In this document: positions 48,840 to 61,849 of the stretch, one piece after another
Numbering within the stretch: position 1 is the first letter of the stretch
Layout: each line of letters opens with the position of its first letter
DNA from: Atherinomorus stipes
Taxonomy: Eukaryota; Chordata; Actinopteri; Atheriniformes; Atherinidae
DNA length: 64,000 bases
Direction of reading: 5' to 3'
Assembly: GCA_023101725.1 (NCBI GenBank)
Contig: JALJCO010013700.1
Coordinates: 107,836 to 171,835, forward strand
The notes under the pieces: model-generated
Databases searched by the model: none
Told to the model about the DNA's origin: nothing
What the model saw: the letters and a program-made list of their open reading frames with translations, nothing else
Made by a program: the position numbers and the translations under genes

Positions 48840-49881
48840 CACCCCTTAAATGCAGATACGTCTTCAAACTGTGGGGGGCAGCATTGCGCCAAAGCGGCGT
48901 TCAGTCTGTCAGTTCAGAAGAAAAAGAAGTATTTACTTTTTTTACATTTATTTACACTGTTAACTCTGCCTGTTTAATCATAAGCCACAAACGCAGCTAT
49001 CATTGACGGGTCCATCAAGTCTGTTTTTTTTTAATTGTTGTGGACTATCTGTCAATCATTCCTTCTGTCAGAGTTATCATACAATAGTCTGTATAAATAA
49101 CACCACCATGGACATATTCAGCTGTCACCGCTTACCACAGCTTATTGAAAGGTAAACACCAGCTATAACAAAAGTTACGTAGGTAACTGTGGTTCTGTGA
49201 ATTCCTGGATGACTGCCAGTCAGCTGGCCTACACGTCACCTGATTGACTTTGTTGTCATTAGGACTCCACCTGCGAAGAGACATATTCACTTTGTGTACT
49301 GCCACTGGCAGTCATGAAGGAATGAAACAGACCTATTGTTTGACAACTGCGGCTACGGGAGATGACATTAGCCCGGTCGTCCGTTATCGGCACAAGCACG
49401 TTATACAGGCTGTTATCTTGATAAAACAACAACATTAGCACCAAAAAAACGATCATTTTGTAACGTTAGCTAACTTAAATGATAGCAACGTGGCTTGACC
49501 GCACCAGCCACATTGACTAAAAATCGTAAAATAAAAATAAATATTATGCAACAATGAGGAAACTAATCCATAACATGGGCCTAAACTAAGATAATGCAAT
49601 GGCTTTCGTAATATTCATATCTCCATTAACAAAGAAAATATTTAAGATTGTCTCCCTCCGTTGCATTCTGGGGTTGCCCTTACTGACAAGGGTGGTGTCG
49701 GAGAATCTCAATATTGAGGGCGATTCAGCCCTCAAACTGCCCCTCAACTTAACGTTCTGAGAATCGGGACAGCACTTTCACTTCGCAGGAGTGCACATTT
49801 TTGAGATTGGGGGTTAAGACAGGAATTGGAATTCACCCTTAATCTGAGTGAGAACTCGAGATGGCTCAAAACAATAGGCAG
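48840..49881. other. Upstream flank, no recognised gene; dispersed repeat at about 49165-49345
   Basis: GTAGGTAACTGTGGTTCTGT, GAATTCCTGGATGACTGCCAG and, inverted, CTGGCAGTCATGAAGGAAT look like a known fish dispersed repeat with internal symmetry. No gene was seen. Confidence 0.35.
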
Positions 49882-51145
49882 TAGGGGTATAAATCACTGG
49901 TTTAATCCTGATACGGTATTATATAGATACAGTGGATAGACGATTTGATGTCTGCCGATATCTCAAAGTCAGTCCCGATACGATTTCGATTCAATTTGGT
50001 TTAGGATCCACCAATTGATATAAAACTATTTGAAAAAATATTACAAGTAATAAACAAGGTTGTTGTTTCTTCACATAACTGTAACGGTGTGTACACACCA
50101 AACGCAATGTGGCATCAAAATCGCGCCTGAAAGTTGGGATGCTGGGTCACTAAAAAGTCAGACGCTTGATTTCCAGCATCTTGACCCCCCGGACACACGG
50201 CGAGGGATGCCCAGCCAAGGCGTGCTCGACGTGCCTTGGGAGGAGCCCCTCCTTTTACTTTTTCCTGTCACCAGTCTGTCTCACCATGGCAGATGCTGTA
50301 GAGAGAGCGGCTCGGCTTTATGTGATAAATGAAGCTAGGGAATGTCATCTTCGGGCATCTCGGCTCTGTGTCTGGGTTCACCAGATAATTCCAGGTGTTC
50401 TAAATGTGATGAGTTTCACCATTTACTCCAGGAGCTGCGAGCTGATGAGGGGCGCTTTCAGCTGTCTGATCCAGCCCAGTTTAAGGTCCTGCTGTCCCGA
50501 TGCAGGGCATTATTATAAGCCCAGTACATCCCATCAGCACAGCAGGTCATCAAACCACCGCTCAGACACCAGGACCGGACGCAGATCACAGTCTATCCTC
50601 GTCTGTCTTCAGAGAGAGAGAGAGAGAGGAGATTCCCCTGGTTCTTCTGGGTGTTTCCCGTCCTGTCAAAATGTGTGTCTGTGTCATGACATTGAGTCTC
50701 TGTGATTGGTTAACACCCCAAGTCAAGACGCCAAAGTTCAGTTTCCAACCCCGGCGTGTGCTGCCCGTGATGCGCATAACGCATCTAGACGTGCCGCACC
50801 CAACGCACATGCAGGGTTTTCGACGCCTCCTCAACGCGTGTCGACCAATGACTTTGCATGTAAACCTGACGCCCTTGACCCCCAAATCGCGCTTGGTGTG
50901 TACGCACCGTAAGCTTTGCAGTACAATCTCCCTGTGTCACATCTATTCACTGCACAACTATAAAAATGTATTTTGTTGTGAAAATGTTGTCCCAAAGGAA
51001 TTTCAAAATAAATCTATTTTCATAATACAAGTGTGTTTAGTATCCATTTTGGACTATATTGGGTTTTTGAATTGATTTACGATCAATATATCATTTTATA
51101 TCGATGTATCGATATGCTGTAGATCGATGTATTGTTAAACCCCTA
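49882..51145. mobile_element. hAT-like element containing a Harbinger insertion
   Basis: The left end is TAGGGGTATAAATCACTGG and the right end ATCGATGTATTGTTAAACCCCTA. GATACG and ATCGAT motifs fill the arms. The flanks (ATAGGCAG and ATAAGTAA) agree only partly. The inner element occupies 50085-50909. Confidence 0.65.
50085..50909 (+). mobile_element. PIF/Harbinger element, internally deleted, with transposase N-terminus
   Basis: CGGTGTGTACACACCAAACG and the inverse CTTGGTGTGTACGCACCG are its terminal repeats, flanked by the 3-bp duplication TAA on both sides, the PIF/Harbinger signature. The plus strand from about 50286 reads MADAVERAARLYVINEAREC, then CVWVHQII. With a frameshift it continues EFHHLLQELRADEGRFQLSD and PAQFKVLLSRC, which resembles the N-terminal region of Harbinger transposases. 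The catalytic DDE domain is missing, so it is non-autonomous. The 179- and 191-codon frames over it are not intact genes. Confidence 0.88.
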
Positions 51146-53739
51146 ATAAGTAAGTGCATATCTCAGGTCCTGGACTGTAGCTTTTTTGGCCTCCCATGTG
51201 TTTTTTGACTTTCACACATTCTGTTTCCTTACTTTTTTTTAAAGACAAACTGCCCACCATGTCAAGATGTGCCATGCATCTTGAGGCATTACTTTACTTT
51301 ACTTTGAGATGCATATTAAAATGTTGTCACTGATGTGTAGACACAACGCTGGTTTGTCCCTTGAGTTAGACGCCCCTTTTTATGCTTGAATATTTGACAG
51401 TACAATGTCAAAAGGCTTGACATGAATAAAGAAGAAAAAAAAAGAAATGGAAGAAAAGAAAAGAAGAAAAAAGAAACAGAAGTAGAAACACACACACGGG
51501 AAAGGCTCAGAAAGGACTTTCAGAGATTCAGAAAACATCTACAACTATTGCACAGCTTCAAAAGATTATAATGGAAACAGAATATAGAGACCTGAAGCAT
51601 CATTCATGACTTATGCAATGCTGTCTGTAAATAATGATCAGTCTTATGGATAAGTAATAGCAGAATTAGGCTTTTAACTGAAAGGTTTGTTGAATTAATC
51701 CAGAAATTAATACATCTGTTGTTTTGTTTTAGATTAGTTTTATTTGATACAACTATAAATTTTGTAAAACATTATACATGTCATTCTGAAAAGACCATTA
51801 ATCTATATGATACTATGAATATTCAATAAATATTTCAACTAATAAGCTAGTCTGTTCACTTATACATCCTAACTTTAATATGTCTCCCCGACAGTAGAGT
51901 TTACTCACCGATCCTGAAATAAGTCCCCCTAATGATAAATGAAATCAGTGATAACTGTTTCCTCCTCAGGCCACAAACATGAAACCCTGGTCTTATGGGC
52001 TCAATCTGCCATATTCATTATAGGGGAGCTTTATACACCCGGCTTTCATACTGTTCCAGACAGGCAGAAAATCACCCTTTCAATGAGCATCACTGGGAAA
52101 TGTATGAGTGCTGCATGCTGTAGACGCCTCTGTTGCCACTCCAGTGTCTGACCAGTGATCTGTGACAATGAAGCAATAGAAACAACATTGAAAAGGGAGG
52201 CCAGTGCCAAGCAGTCAAGCTTGACATGCCCCCTCATGAGGGGAAAAGGACTTGAATAAAAGAAAAGGACAGAAACAGGATGAAAGCAAATAAAATGGAG
52301 CAATAGGGGTGAAAAGATTAATTTATCATGAAATCTCTGAAATACAGCAAACAAATGCAGATGGATGAAAACTGCTTTTGTGAGATTGCTAACATAAATC
52401 TAGATTAAAATAAGAAGCAGTAAATGTAATATGGATTTCTTGAGAAGCTTGTATTTGTGACAAATGTCCTCATTATTTGTGAAAGAAATAAATGATAGAA
52501 ATGATCAACTTCTGTTTATTTGAAAAAAGTATAAACATGCAGTTGTCTCATTATCAAGAATAATTAACATTTGGAGGAAGCTTGGCATTATCAGATGATG
52601 ACTGAAGAAAAAGCAGCGTGTGAAAAGGGTAAAATTAGTGTCCTGGAATTGTGCATTTCACTAGCTGTCACATTTTAATGGTTTATTGGGATAAAGTTTT
52701 ATTCATTTATTTTTAAACTATGACTATCATCTATCTATGGAGAAGACTTATAAAATATAACTTATAAAACTTTGTTGGGAGAGATGTTCTTTGAAACAAT
52801 AAGGGGAGGGAAACCGACCATAACTCAAGGTGAGTAAACATATATTTGACATTTAAAAGAAAAAAGTAACCACCATTACAGTAATATGGTCATTCAGCTT
52901 CAAACAACCAAGGAACTCGACTGTAGACCACTAAGCTCAGTATGCACAATGGGGATCAAATGTTACAGAATATGTCCTCTTTTGCCTTTTAAACAGCAGC
53001 ATGTTTGCTGAATGAACATAATAAGTTTACTCAAATTTGAGACAGTGTAAGTTAATGTTGTAGGTAATTAAAACTGGAGATTGGGACCCCCGTGTGGGTC
53101 GCATGGTAATTTTAGGGGGTCACCAGATCATTGTGTAAAGAAATAAATAAATAGATTAAAAAAGAGAGCCAACATTCTCAAATAAGTTTGGGAAGACAGC
53201 ATTTATTTTCTAAAGGCTGTCTTGTCTGATAAACACAGCTCACTGTCTGAAGTGCCCATGTTGCTAGCAGTTAACCTTTAGCAAAATCCGACCGCTAGGG
53301 CAGCTTGACCTAGATTCTCCAAATAAGGTCATAGCCAAATAAGGTGTAGCCAATCAAAATGAAGTCAACGTGGTCTCCGGGTAAAGCTACATATCATTAC
53401 CGGACCCAACTGTATTACTGAGGAAGTGAGGTCTGGCGTTTCAAAACAATACCTCGCTCTAAAAAATTATGTTTTTTTCTTTGGAGATTTGACATACAGT
53501 ATGCAGTAACGCCAACAACATGAACTAGTTTTTACTGCTACTGTATGTCATCACTCCTTTAACATATTATTTCAAAGAGATTAATCTTCGAAATTAACAC
53601 ATTTATTTATCAAATTATTGCATAAGTAACTAAATCATTATCAATACCTTGTTAAAATCTGAGTTTGGCATTATCTTTGTGAGATTTGCTCATTTTGGGC
53701 ATGTAGGTGCCTTGTCACAACAGTGATCTGAATCCATAA

Positions 53740-53770
<31 letters not shown>

Positions 53771-53917
53771 TGTACATATATCCTCCCTATTTATGAAATT
53801 TCTGATAGTTTTCAAGCCTTACATGTAGAAGTTGTATCATTGAGTGATGAAAAACAAAGTTGTCTCAGGTACTATTCTATAAATCTGAATTTGGCCTTAT
53901 TACGAACACCCAAAGTA
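51146..53917. other. Upstream flank, no recognised gene
   Basis: No coding similarity, RNA gene or repeat end was recognised. An (AT)n tract is at about 53749-53771. The stretch 51940-52250 is complex and less AT-rich; without a comparison I cannot say whether it is conserved. Confidence 0.35.
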
Positions 53918-55152
53918 CACTATATTGCCAAAAGTATTTGCTCACCCATCCAAATTATCTGAATCAGGTGTTCCAATCACTTCCATGACCACAGGTGTAA
54001 TAAATGTAGCACCTAGCCATGCAGACTGTTTTTACAAACATTTGTGAAAGAATGGGTCGCTCTCAGGAGCTCAGTGAATTCCAGTGTGGAACTGTGATAG
54101 GATGCCACCTGTGCAACAAATTCAGTTATGAAATATCCTCGCTTCTAAACATTCCACAGTCAACTGTCAGCTGTATTATAAGAAAATGAAAGTGTTTGGG
54201 AACAATAGGAACTCAGCCACAAAGTAGGCCATGTAAACCGATGGAGCAGGGTCAGCAGATACTGAGCGCATAGTGTGAAGAGGTCACCAACTTTCTGCAG
54301 AGTTAATCAGACCTCCAAACTTCATGTGGCCTTCAGATCAGCTCAAGAACAGTGCACAGAGCTTCATGGAATGGGTTATCATGGTCGAGCAGTTGCATCC
54401 ATTCATACATTACCAAGCGCTACTGTATGCAAAGCGTCAGATGCAGTAGTGTAAAGCATGCTACCACTGGATTCTAGAGCAGTGGAGGCACGTTCTCTGG
54501 AGTGATGAATTGCACTTCTCCATCTGGCAATCAGATGGACGAGTCTGGGTTTAGTGGTTGCCAGAACAACTGTACTTGTCTGTCTGCTCTGTGCCAATTG
54601 TAAAGTTTGGTGGTGGGGGGATTATGGTGTGGGGTTGTTTTTCAGGAGTTGGGCTTGGCCCCTTAGTTCCAGTGAAAGGAACTCTGAAAGCTTCAGCAAA
54701 CCAAGACATTTTGGACAATTCCATGTTCCCAACTTTGTGGGAACAGTTTGGAGCTGGACCCTTCCTCTTCCAACATGACTGTGCACCAGTGCACAAAGCA
54801 GGTCCATAAAGACATGGATGCAGAGTCTGGTGTGAACTTGACTGGCCTGCACAGAATCCTGACCTCAACCCAATAAAACACCTTTGGGATGAATTAGAGT
54901 GAAGACTGAGAGCCAGGCCTTCTCGACCAACATCAGTGTGTGACCTCACAAATGTGCTTCTGGAAGAATGATTAAAAAATTCCCATAAACACACTCCTAA
55001 AACTTGTGGACAGCCTTCCCGGAAGAGTTGAAGCTGTTATAGCTGCAAAGGTGGACCAACATCATATTGAACCCTATGGATTAGGAATGGGACGTCACTT
55101 AAGCTCATATGTGGGTCAAGGCAGGTGAGCGAATACTTTTAGCAAAATAGTG
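53918..55152 (+). mobile_element. Tc1-like transposon, full length but inactive (1235 bp)
   Basis: CACTATATTGCCAAAAGTAT and the inverse ATACTTTTAGCAAAATAGTG are the termini, with TA on both sides. Plus-strand transposase relics: [28 protein letters not shown] with the second catalytic Asp, then LDWPAQNPDLNPIKHLWDEL. In Tc1 proteins the last motif normally reads N-P-I-E; here the codon is AAA (Lys), so the catalytic Glu is lost. Several frameshifts and stops also break the frame. Confidence 0.92.
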
Positions 55153-55154
55153 TA

Positions 55155-57090
55155 TGTTCTTTTGGGGATCGTGGCTTAGAAACTTTGAAAACTACTGTTC
55201 TATGTCATTCACTAGCCCTTGTTCCACAAGTTAGGAGTGCTTTGAATTTGGAGCATGTCAGTGAGGGATGGAACACTTGGTTAGGGCGAAGTTAATAACA
55301 AATGTTTAACTCTACAGCAGCAAAATTAACCATGGTGTGAAAATACCCATCACATTTCATTGTGAGAGTCATTATATCATGGCTACCAGTATCCTTCTTG
55401 CTCCTGTACTGTGGAACCAAACCTCTGTGTTACTGTCATAAACTCTGACGTGGTTTCATCAAGACTTTTGTCCAGCATGCCATTGTGAAATGATTGCATG
55501 TGGTATCTCAGCTCAGTTATTTGGCCTTGTTTGCCCAGCTGATAAGTGGTTTAGAGATGACATTCATCCTCTGAGACCACCACTAAAGAGCCTTCTAATT
55601 ATTGCTTTTCTGCTGCAATGTGAGAAAATCCTCATGTATTGATCTGCTGGTGTGGGAGTTCGTGATCTGCCTTATTGTGTTTTAGATATGATTGATCCAG
55701 TTTCCACAAGCCATCAGAGTCAGATACTACGCTGTTAGACACCATCGGTTTAAACTGTTTAGACTCAGAAAACGGACCCCTCTGAGGTTTTCACTTTATT
55801 CCCATGGACTTGGTTAGTACAATACTGTTGTCATCAATATCCTGCAGGAAATTTGAGGCATAGCTATGTTTAAAAACAAAAAGAGAGAGAGAGAACCATA
55901 ACTTAAATTTGAAGACACATGAAGAAAATAACAAAGCTGGACCATAATCTAAATTCTGGTTCACAGGAAGGGAGAAATCTGACCTTTTGAACAGTACTGT
56001 TCACATGCTCGCTTCCATTAATGATGTTGTAATCGTCATATTAACTTCTGGGTTTTGTAAACGTTTCTCAATCTTTAAACTATTTCCAGGTATACAGGAC
56101 GTACCACACTCTTAACTCTGAAGGGGATCAGATTAAATGTTCATTCATGCTTAAATGGTGAAAAGACAAGTTACGATTTTTTTTTTTGTTTTTAGGTTTT
56201 GAAATGAATAATTAAACAAGTAAAGATTTTTTTTGTTGTTATTGGGACCAACATTAAAACAAAGGGATTGGAGTTAATTTAACTGTAATTGAAGTATTTC
56301 TGCAGGCAAAAGAACAACAGAAGCATTAACTAAATTCAAAATCTCATTACAAATCATCAGGATACTGGAACACATCTGATTGTTTTATATAAACATGTCA
56401 TTTTCAGTAAACTAAGAGCGTTGTTCCAGAAAGTATTACAGACTGTTTTTTATTTGTTTTTGCTGCACCATATTCATTCGGTCGCTGAAAAACCAAAAGC
56501 TTTTTACACGACCGTCTGCCTAATGACATCATGTCATCATCTCCCTGCAGAATTATTCAGAGGCGATGCTGCAGGGTTATTTCTACAGAAATGTACCCCA
56601 TTGCCTTTGAAGCAGTATAGAATTTCTCTCAAGTTGTGAGGGCTGTTTGCATTAAATCACAAGGTCAGTCTCATTTTCTCTGTCAGCAGATACCAACTTC
56701 CGAATCCTCAAAATTCACTCTGGCATTCTTATTTTTGAAAGGGTAAACAGAACTGGAGTAAGATGAGAACAGTTTTGTTTTGTCATTTTACTCTTGTTAA
56801 GACAAGGATCACAAAAAACTTTATTTTCTCTCCTTTAAGATATGATTTGAATGATTTTGGGAATTCTTCAAAACTTCCACCATTGCATCAAGATCAAGCG
56901 TTACATTTTACATCTTGTACATCTTGTACATGAAATGTGCAATACAAATTAACTTGCCATGCCTAACTACATAACTGGAAGGGTCCTTTTATTTCTGAAA
57001 TACAGTCACTGTGCCATCAAAATGAGTCAGAAACGCACATTTTAACTTCCTTGTAGTTTCCAGTAAAAAAAAAAAAAAAAAAAAAAGATC
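55155..57090. other. Upstream flank, no recognised gene
   Basis: No coding similarity was recognised. Complex, non-repetitive sequence lies at about 55380-55740. An A run is at about 57066-57086. Confidence 0.35.
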
Positions 57091-57096
57091 TGGACT

Positions 57097-57549
57097 TAAA
57101 CATGATGCACAATAAACTTTTTAAAAAACAGATACTGACAACTGTTAAATTTCAGCTCCTAAAGGCAGATACCGATAACTACCTAATAATGACATCAATA
57201 CCATTAACCACACCAAAACGACTTTTTAATCTTTAGACAAAGATTTACAGTGAAAAACTATCAACAAGCCTCTCAAAAATTTTCTAAAAGATATCAAACA
57301 AAAATATTTGATATCTCAAATGCACATCAATTCAAATAAGGTGCATTTCTTACTGATACAAAATAAAGGCTTCTTGAACTGATGCAAATACAGCACATGC
57401 ATCAACAACAATAATTCTGGTCATAATGTGAGCGGAGCACTGTCGTGCTGACAAAAATAACATATTATCGGGGCAAGTCATGATATCGGACTCATCGAAA
57501 TGATGTAATAGTCACCTGTTATCGGCCCAATAACTATTGGGCACCCCTA
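57097..57549. mobile_element. Possible hAT-like MITE
   Basis: The left part (GATGCACAATAAAC, CAGATACCGATAACTACC) resembles the element at about 62640-62757 in inverse orientation. The right end CAATAACTATTGGGCACCCCTA is a typical hAT-like terminus. The target duplication was not found. Confidence 0.45.
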
Positions 57550-60500
57550 CTTTAACATTATGGCCACAAACAGCTTGAGGCACAGCAGGTAGGACTACAT
57601 CACAACCTCCGATGAAGTCAACTTAAAATCACCAGAGACTTCGTAACTGACTGCTTTGCGATGACTTTGTCATGATTTGGTGTTGGACAGATACAAATTG
57701 ATATGAAAGAGGAAAAAATATCAGGGGATGTTTTGTCCAAAAACTGATAAAAAAATGGGTCAAGCAGCAAGAATGTAATCTAAATCATATACACAGATAA
57801 GTAAACATCTGATGGTATTTTTGGCCATATATGCAAAACTATATAGAACATTCTGAGTGTGTTTCAGGATGGAAAGCAGATTAGAGCAAAAGCATTTTAA
57901 ATGTGATACTGTCATAGAGATTGTCCTGTTTGACGTCATAATCCCTTCAACTGTCGGCTAAGAGCAGTAGTCAAAAGGCCTGTGGATTCTAGCTCATTTA
58001 AGGATTTTTAGGCAACTATTCTACTGTAATGCTTAAAAACACTGAAACATTGCTTTTATCATTCAGGTAAAATAATTCTATGTGACTGATGAATAAATGA
58101 TTTTTTTTGTTGTTATGTCTTGTTTTAGCCCAACAGGATTCTTCTTTGCCTTCTGTTACATGACAGTGAAACAAAGAAAAAGAGAAAGAGTTAAAGAAGA
58201 AAACAAGAGGAATGATACATCTTCTACACTCTAATGTATGTAGGTACAGTGTAGGAGGACAGAAACAGAGAGAGAGGAGGGAGAACAAGAGATAGAGAAG
58301 GTGTAGAGTGGCAGGCAGAGATAGAGAGTGGAAAAGCAAATTAATTTTATCTCTATCATGAATACGATGGTGGTGGCCCACGCCTTTGGGTGATAGCAAA
58401 CTAGGGAAAGCTAATCAGAAGAGCTTACACACACGGAAACACACACAAATAGAGACTAAAACACTGTCCTCTGCAGATGGAAAAGCCTGTAAAAGAGAAT
58501 TTAGAACAAGATGTGATACAAAAATTCTCCAGTGAAGCTGATAGTGATGAAAGTGCTTTAGCTGGATTAGCAGCTCCTTAAGGCATGAAAATTGATTAAA
58601 TTAATTAATCTTCACACCCTTGTGTATTGTAAGTGAAAGCCCAATTTAAAGTCACAGAGTCACCAAACACAGGCAGCTTTTTCTAACAGACTGGACATCT
58701 GGTCAGTGTTTCTCCCAACACTCGCCCAATCTGTACAGGAGGTTCCAGCCCAATACCATCCTAGAAGTTAGTGGGTTGTAGATGACATACAAACTGGCCT
58801 AACCTACTTCGACTGGTGTTAACAGGTCTGTTGTAGACATTTCAAATATCCAACTAACCTCATACCAGACACTGGTACAGATTTTATAATTAAGCTATTG
58901 GGCTCTCTTCTTTTGAACTGGAAGTTTCAATAAATAAACACAATGCAGTACTTTGCATTTATAAACCTAACATATTATGTAGCAATATGTTCACAGATAT
59001 ACTGTAGTTTTGGCAGTAATAAGTGTGTGACTGATTTTATGAACCACAAAAATGGTCAGAATTATACACAAAGAGTAAATAACCACACGTTTCACCACTT
59101 TTTTTGAGGAGTTGGAGGTGAGATGATTAGGTTCCTTTAAATAAAAATTCCTCTTTCCTACATTTCGATTGAATTTCTCCATTTTATTATTGCAGGTTCA
59201 AAGTTGAAAATTCAGTAAATTCATCATTATACAACAACTTTCAGACTGAAATGTGAGACTATGAAACATCTGATTCTCTCTGGTTGGAAAAATGTTCCTT
59301 TTAATGCATGACATGAAAATCAAATTGAAATAAAAAATACTTTATTACCGATAGTTTTTGAGGGAAACTGTAATGTTGAAGTTCTGTTTCTAATAAAAAC
59401 AGCAATAATTAATTAGAAGAAAATAATGCCTTGTGCGGGAGTGTTGACTGATGGCAGGCAGTGGTGAACTTAGCCATTTGGAAAACGCTTGTATCTACCA
59501 ATCTAATATACCTTATACTGCTCTATACTTTTCTGGATATTGCAAACTCTCATATTGTCTTATTATGGATGTGTGCATAGATTTGAATTTGTTTCAACTT
59601 CAGTTTTTCTGATCTTCTTCAATCTCTGACTGATCTCACTCACTCCTACCAACGTTTTAAATGACCTTGGTCATACAGTATTAGAAAAGACTTGCCATTT
59701 GTTGTTCCAGGGTAAAAATAAAGATTTATTTTGAAAAAAAGACTAAAAATCAGGGAAAGCACAAAGGCCTTGTGGTCAATCTTGTGTCACCTGCAAATAT
59801 GAGAACACATAACCTGCTGCACTGTTAACCAAATATGTCTTCATTTACATGTTCTCTCAGTTCGTTCTCATCTCTCTCAGCTTTTCTGCCTGGGTCCATA
59901 CCAGAAAGGGGGTTCAACTAACTCTGAGTCTAAAAAATAACTTGGATTAACTTACTCTGAGATGAACAACTCGGAGTTTTCAGTTCCAGATCAGCTGCTT
60001 TGAGTTGGTTCAATCCATTCTGGGCATCTTTACCCAGTATAACCACAACATAAGGCCATCATCAATGGAGCCCTTACCTGAATTCACCATGGTAACTGCT
60101 GACAAAAACCTTGTTCTTTCACCCAATTGGATGGAGAAGTTTTAATTCATGTAATAAATAAACAGATAACCAAGTAGATAAATAGAAGAGAACACTGCTG
60201 CTCAGTAAAGTCAAAGTAACAATCACCATAAAGCGCTGTCAGTTTGCTGCAGAGTTTTGAGGTTTTTGCTATGTTAGTGTGACAGCTGGTGGAATTTAAA
60301 GTTGCGATAACAAGTGGATCAGCCGTGCTGTTTCAATCAACATGGGAGAAGTAACAGAAAACCTGGATATACTTTTGGCTGACTCTAAGCAGGAGACATC
60401 GATTATGAAAGCTCACAGCCAAACACAATTGGGAACACTAATAACTCTAAGGTAAGACAGTCTGGTTTGGACCACTTGTAACCTAAATCATCGGTTTCTT

Positions 60501-61185
60501 TTTAAAAATTTGACATTAAATCATTGGAATTTGACAATTACTGATTCTAGCATGCATCCCAGCAGGGAACGAGCTTCTTGGCAGAAGTCTGTGCTTTCCA
60601 AGTGCTTTTCTAGTTGCTGTTTTTTCATTTATTTATTTTCTTATCAGATTATTTATTCTAAAAAAAAAAGACTAAAAAATGCAATTAACAAAAGAAGAAC
60701 ATAAAACACAGACAAAGAAGTGTTCAAAAATAAAATACAAAATAAACAACAAAGGTTTGGGTCACAATATTTTCCCATCATGACTTTGGGTTAAGTTAGC
60801 CTATGTCCTACTAACTGTTGGTGTTAGATCATTCATATATATTCTCAAATCCTGTCCGTATGTGCAGTATGATTCCTCTATGACAACACCTTGCAAGCAT
60901 TAAGATAACATCGTAGGTCATTCTCCACTATGGGCCCCTGTATCTGTCTGCTAGAGCTGGTCGCTGTACAGCATTCAATAAGGGGTTTCATACTTTTGCT
61001 ATTTGTATTTACAAATATACATCCACCTTCAAGTCTACAAATACATGCTGATTGTTATTGCACACAGACAGCTGCTCAATGGTGCCACGACTGATGCACC
61101 TATCTGCTACATCTGCTACATCTGCTGACATCCATATTTACTGTACACCATCCACACATGTTGAAAACGCACACAAGTAGATATA
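57550..61185. other. Upstream flank, no recognised gene
   Basis: Mostly AT-rich. About 59910-60020 has GGGGGTTCAACTAACTCTGAG and an inverse-like CTTTGAGTTGGTTCAATC, suggesting an old small DNA element. No exon was recognised. Confidence 0.35.
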
Positions 61186-61706
61186 CAGCTGTCCTCAAGA
61201 TTATTCATACCCTCCAATTAAAGAAAAGGCTAAATTCACAACAGTGATTCAAATAACAAGAAACTATAGAAACAAATAATAGATAAAAAATCATAATTTA
61301 GTGAAATAAATTGTGGTTGAAAATAATAATAAAAAAAAACAAACAAACAAATAAAACCAATAAAACAGACACATTAGAGCACCTTTCCCATGAGCAGTGG
61401 AAACAACATACCTTTCAACAGGTGCAAAAGTCTTTTTGAACGTTAGAGAAAACACTTGGTTGCAGTAATTGCCTCAAAATGTTGCTCAGCAAAATTTTAG
61501 CATCGGTGCCCCATCACGTTTGTTTACTTGTTTTATTATTTGTGTGTTTGTTTTTTATATTTCTTTTGAACCACATTTCAAAATCGATGTCATGAGTTTC
61601 ATAGAATTTTTATTTATTATTGCTTTTACCAATTTTAAACTCATTTGGCTGACAGCTGATTTTTTCCTTCTTTAATTGGAGGGTATAAATAATTTTAGGA
61701 CCACTG
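61186..61706. mobile_element. Tc1/mariner-type MITE, complete copy (521 bp)
   Basis: CATACCCTCCAATTAAAG near the left end is the inverse of CTTTAATTGGAGGGTATA near the right end. The outer bases CAGCTGTCCT and AGGACCACTG also pair, and TA flanks both sides. Two related copies lie at 11039-11498 and about 39083-39458. Confidence 0.8.
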
Positions 61707-61849
61707 TAACTGTATTTTTTAAGAGTAATGAGTTGTTGTCTTATTGGGATGTCTCATCCTGTAGAAGAGTTGTCCATTTTAACCAACAATTAGTACATTG
61801 TCCAAATTAAGGTTCAAGGACAAACTTAGATTTTCCATTTTGTATATTT

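Noticed and set aside
50166..50705. 179-codon plus-strand open frame as a host gene
   Set aside because: It lies wholly within the Harbinger element and is a shifted reading of its transposase N-terminus.
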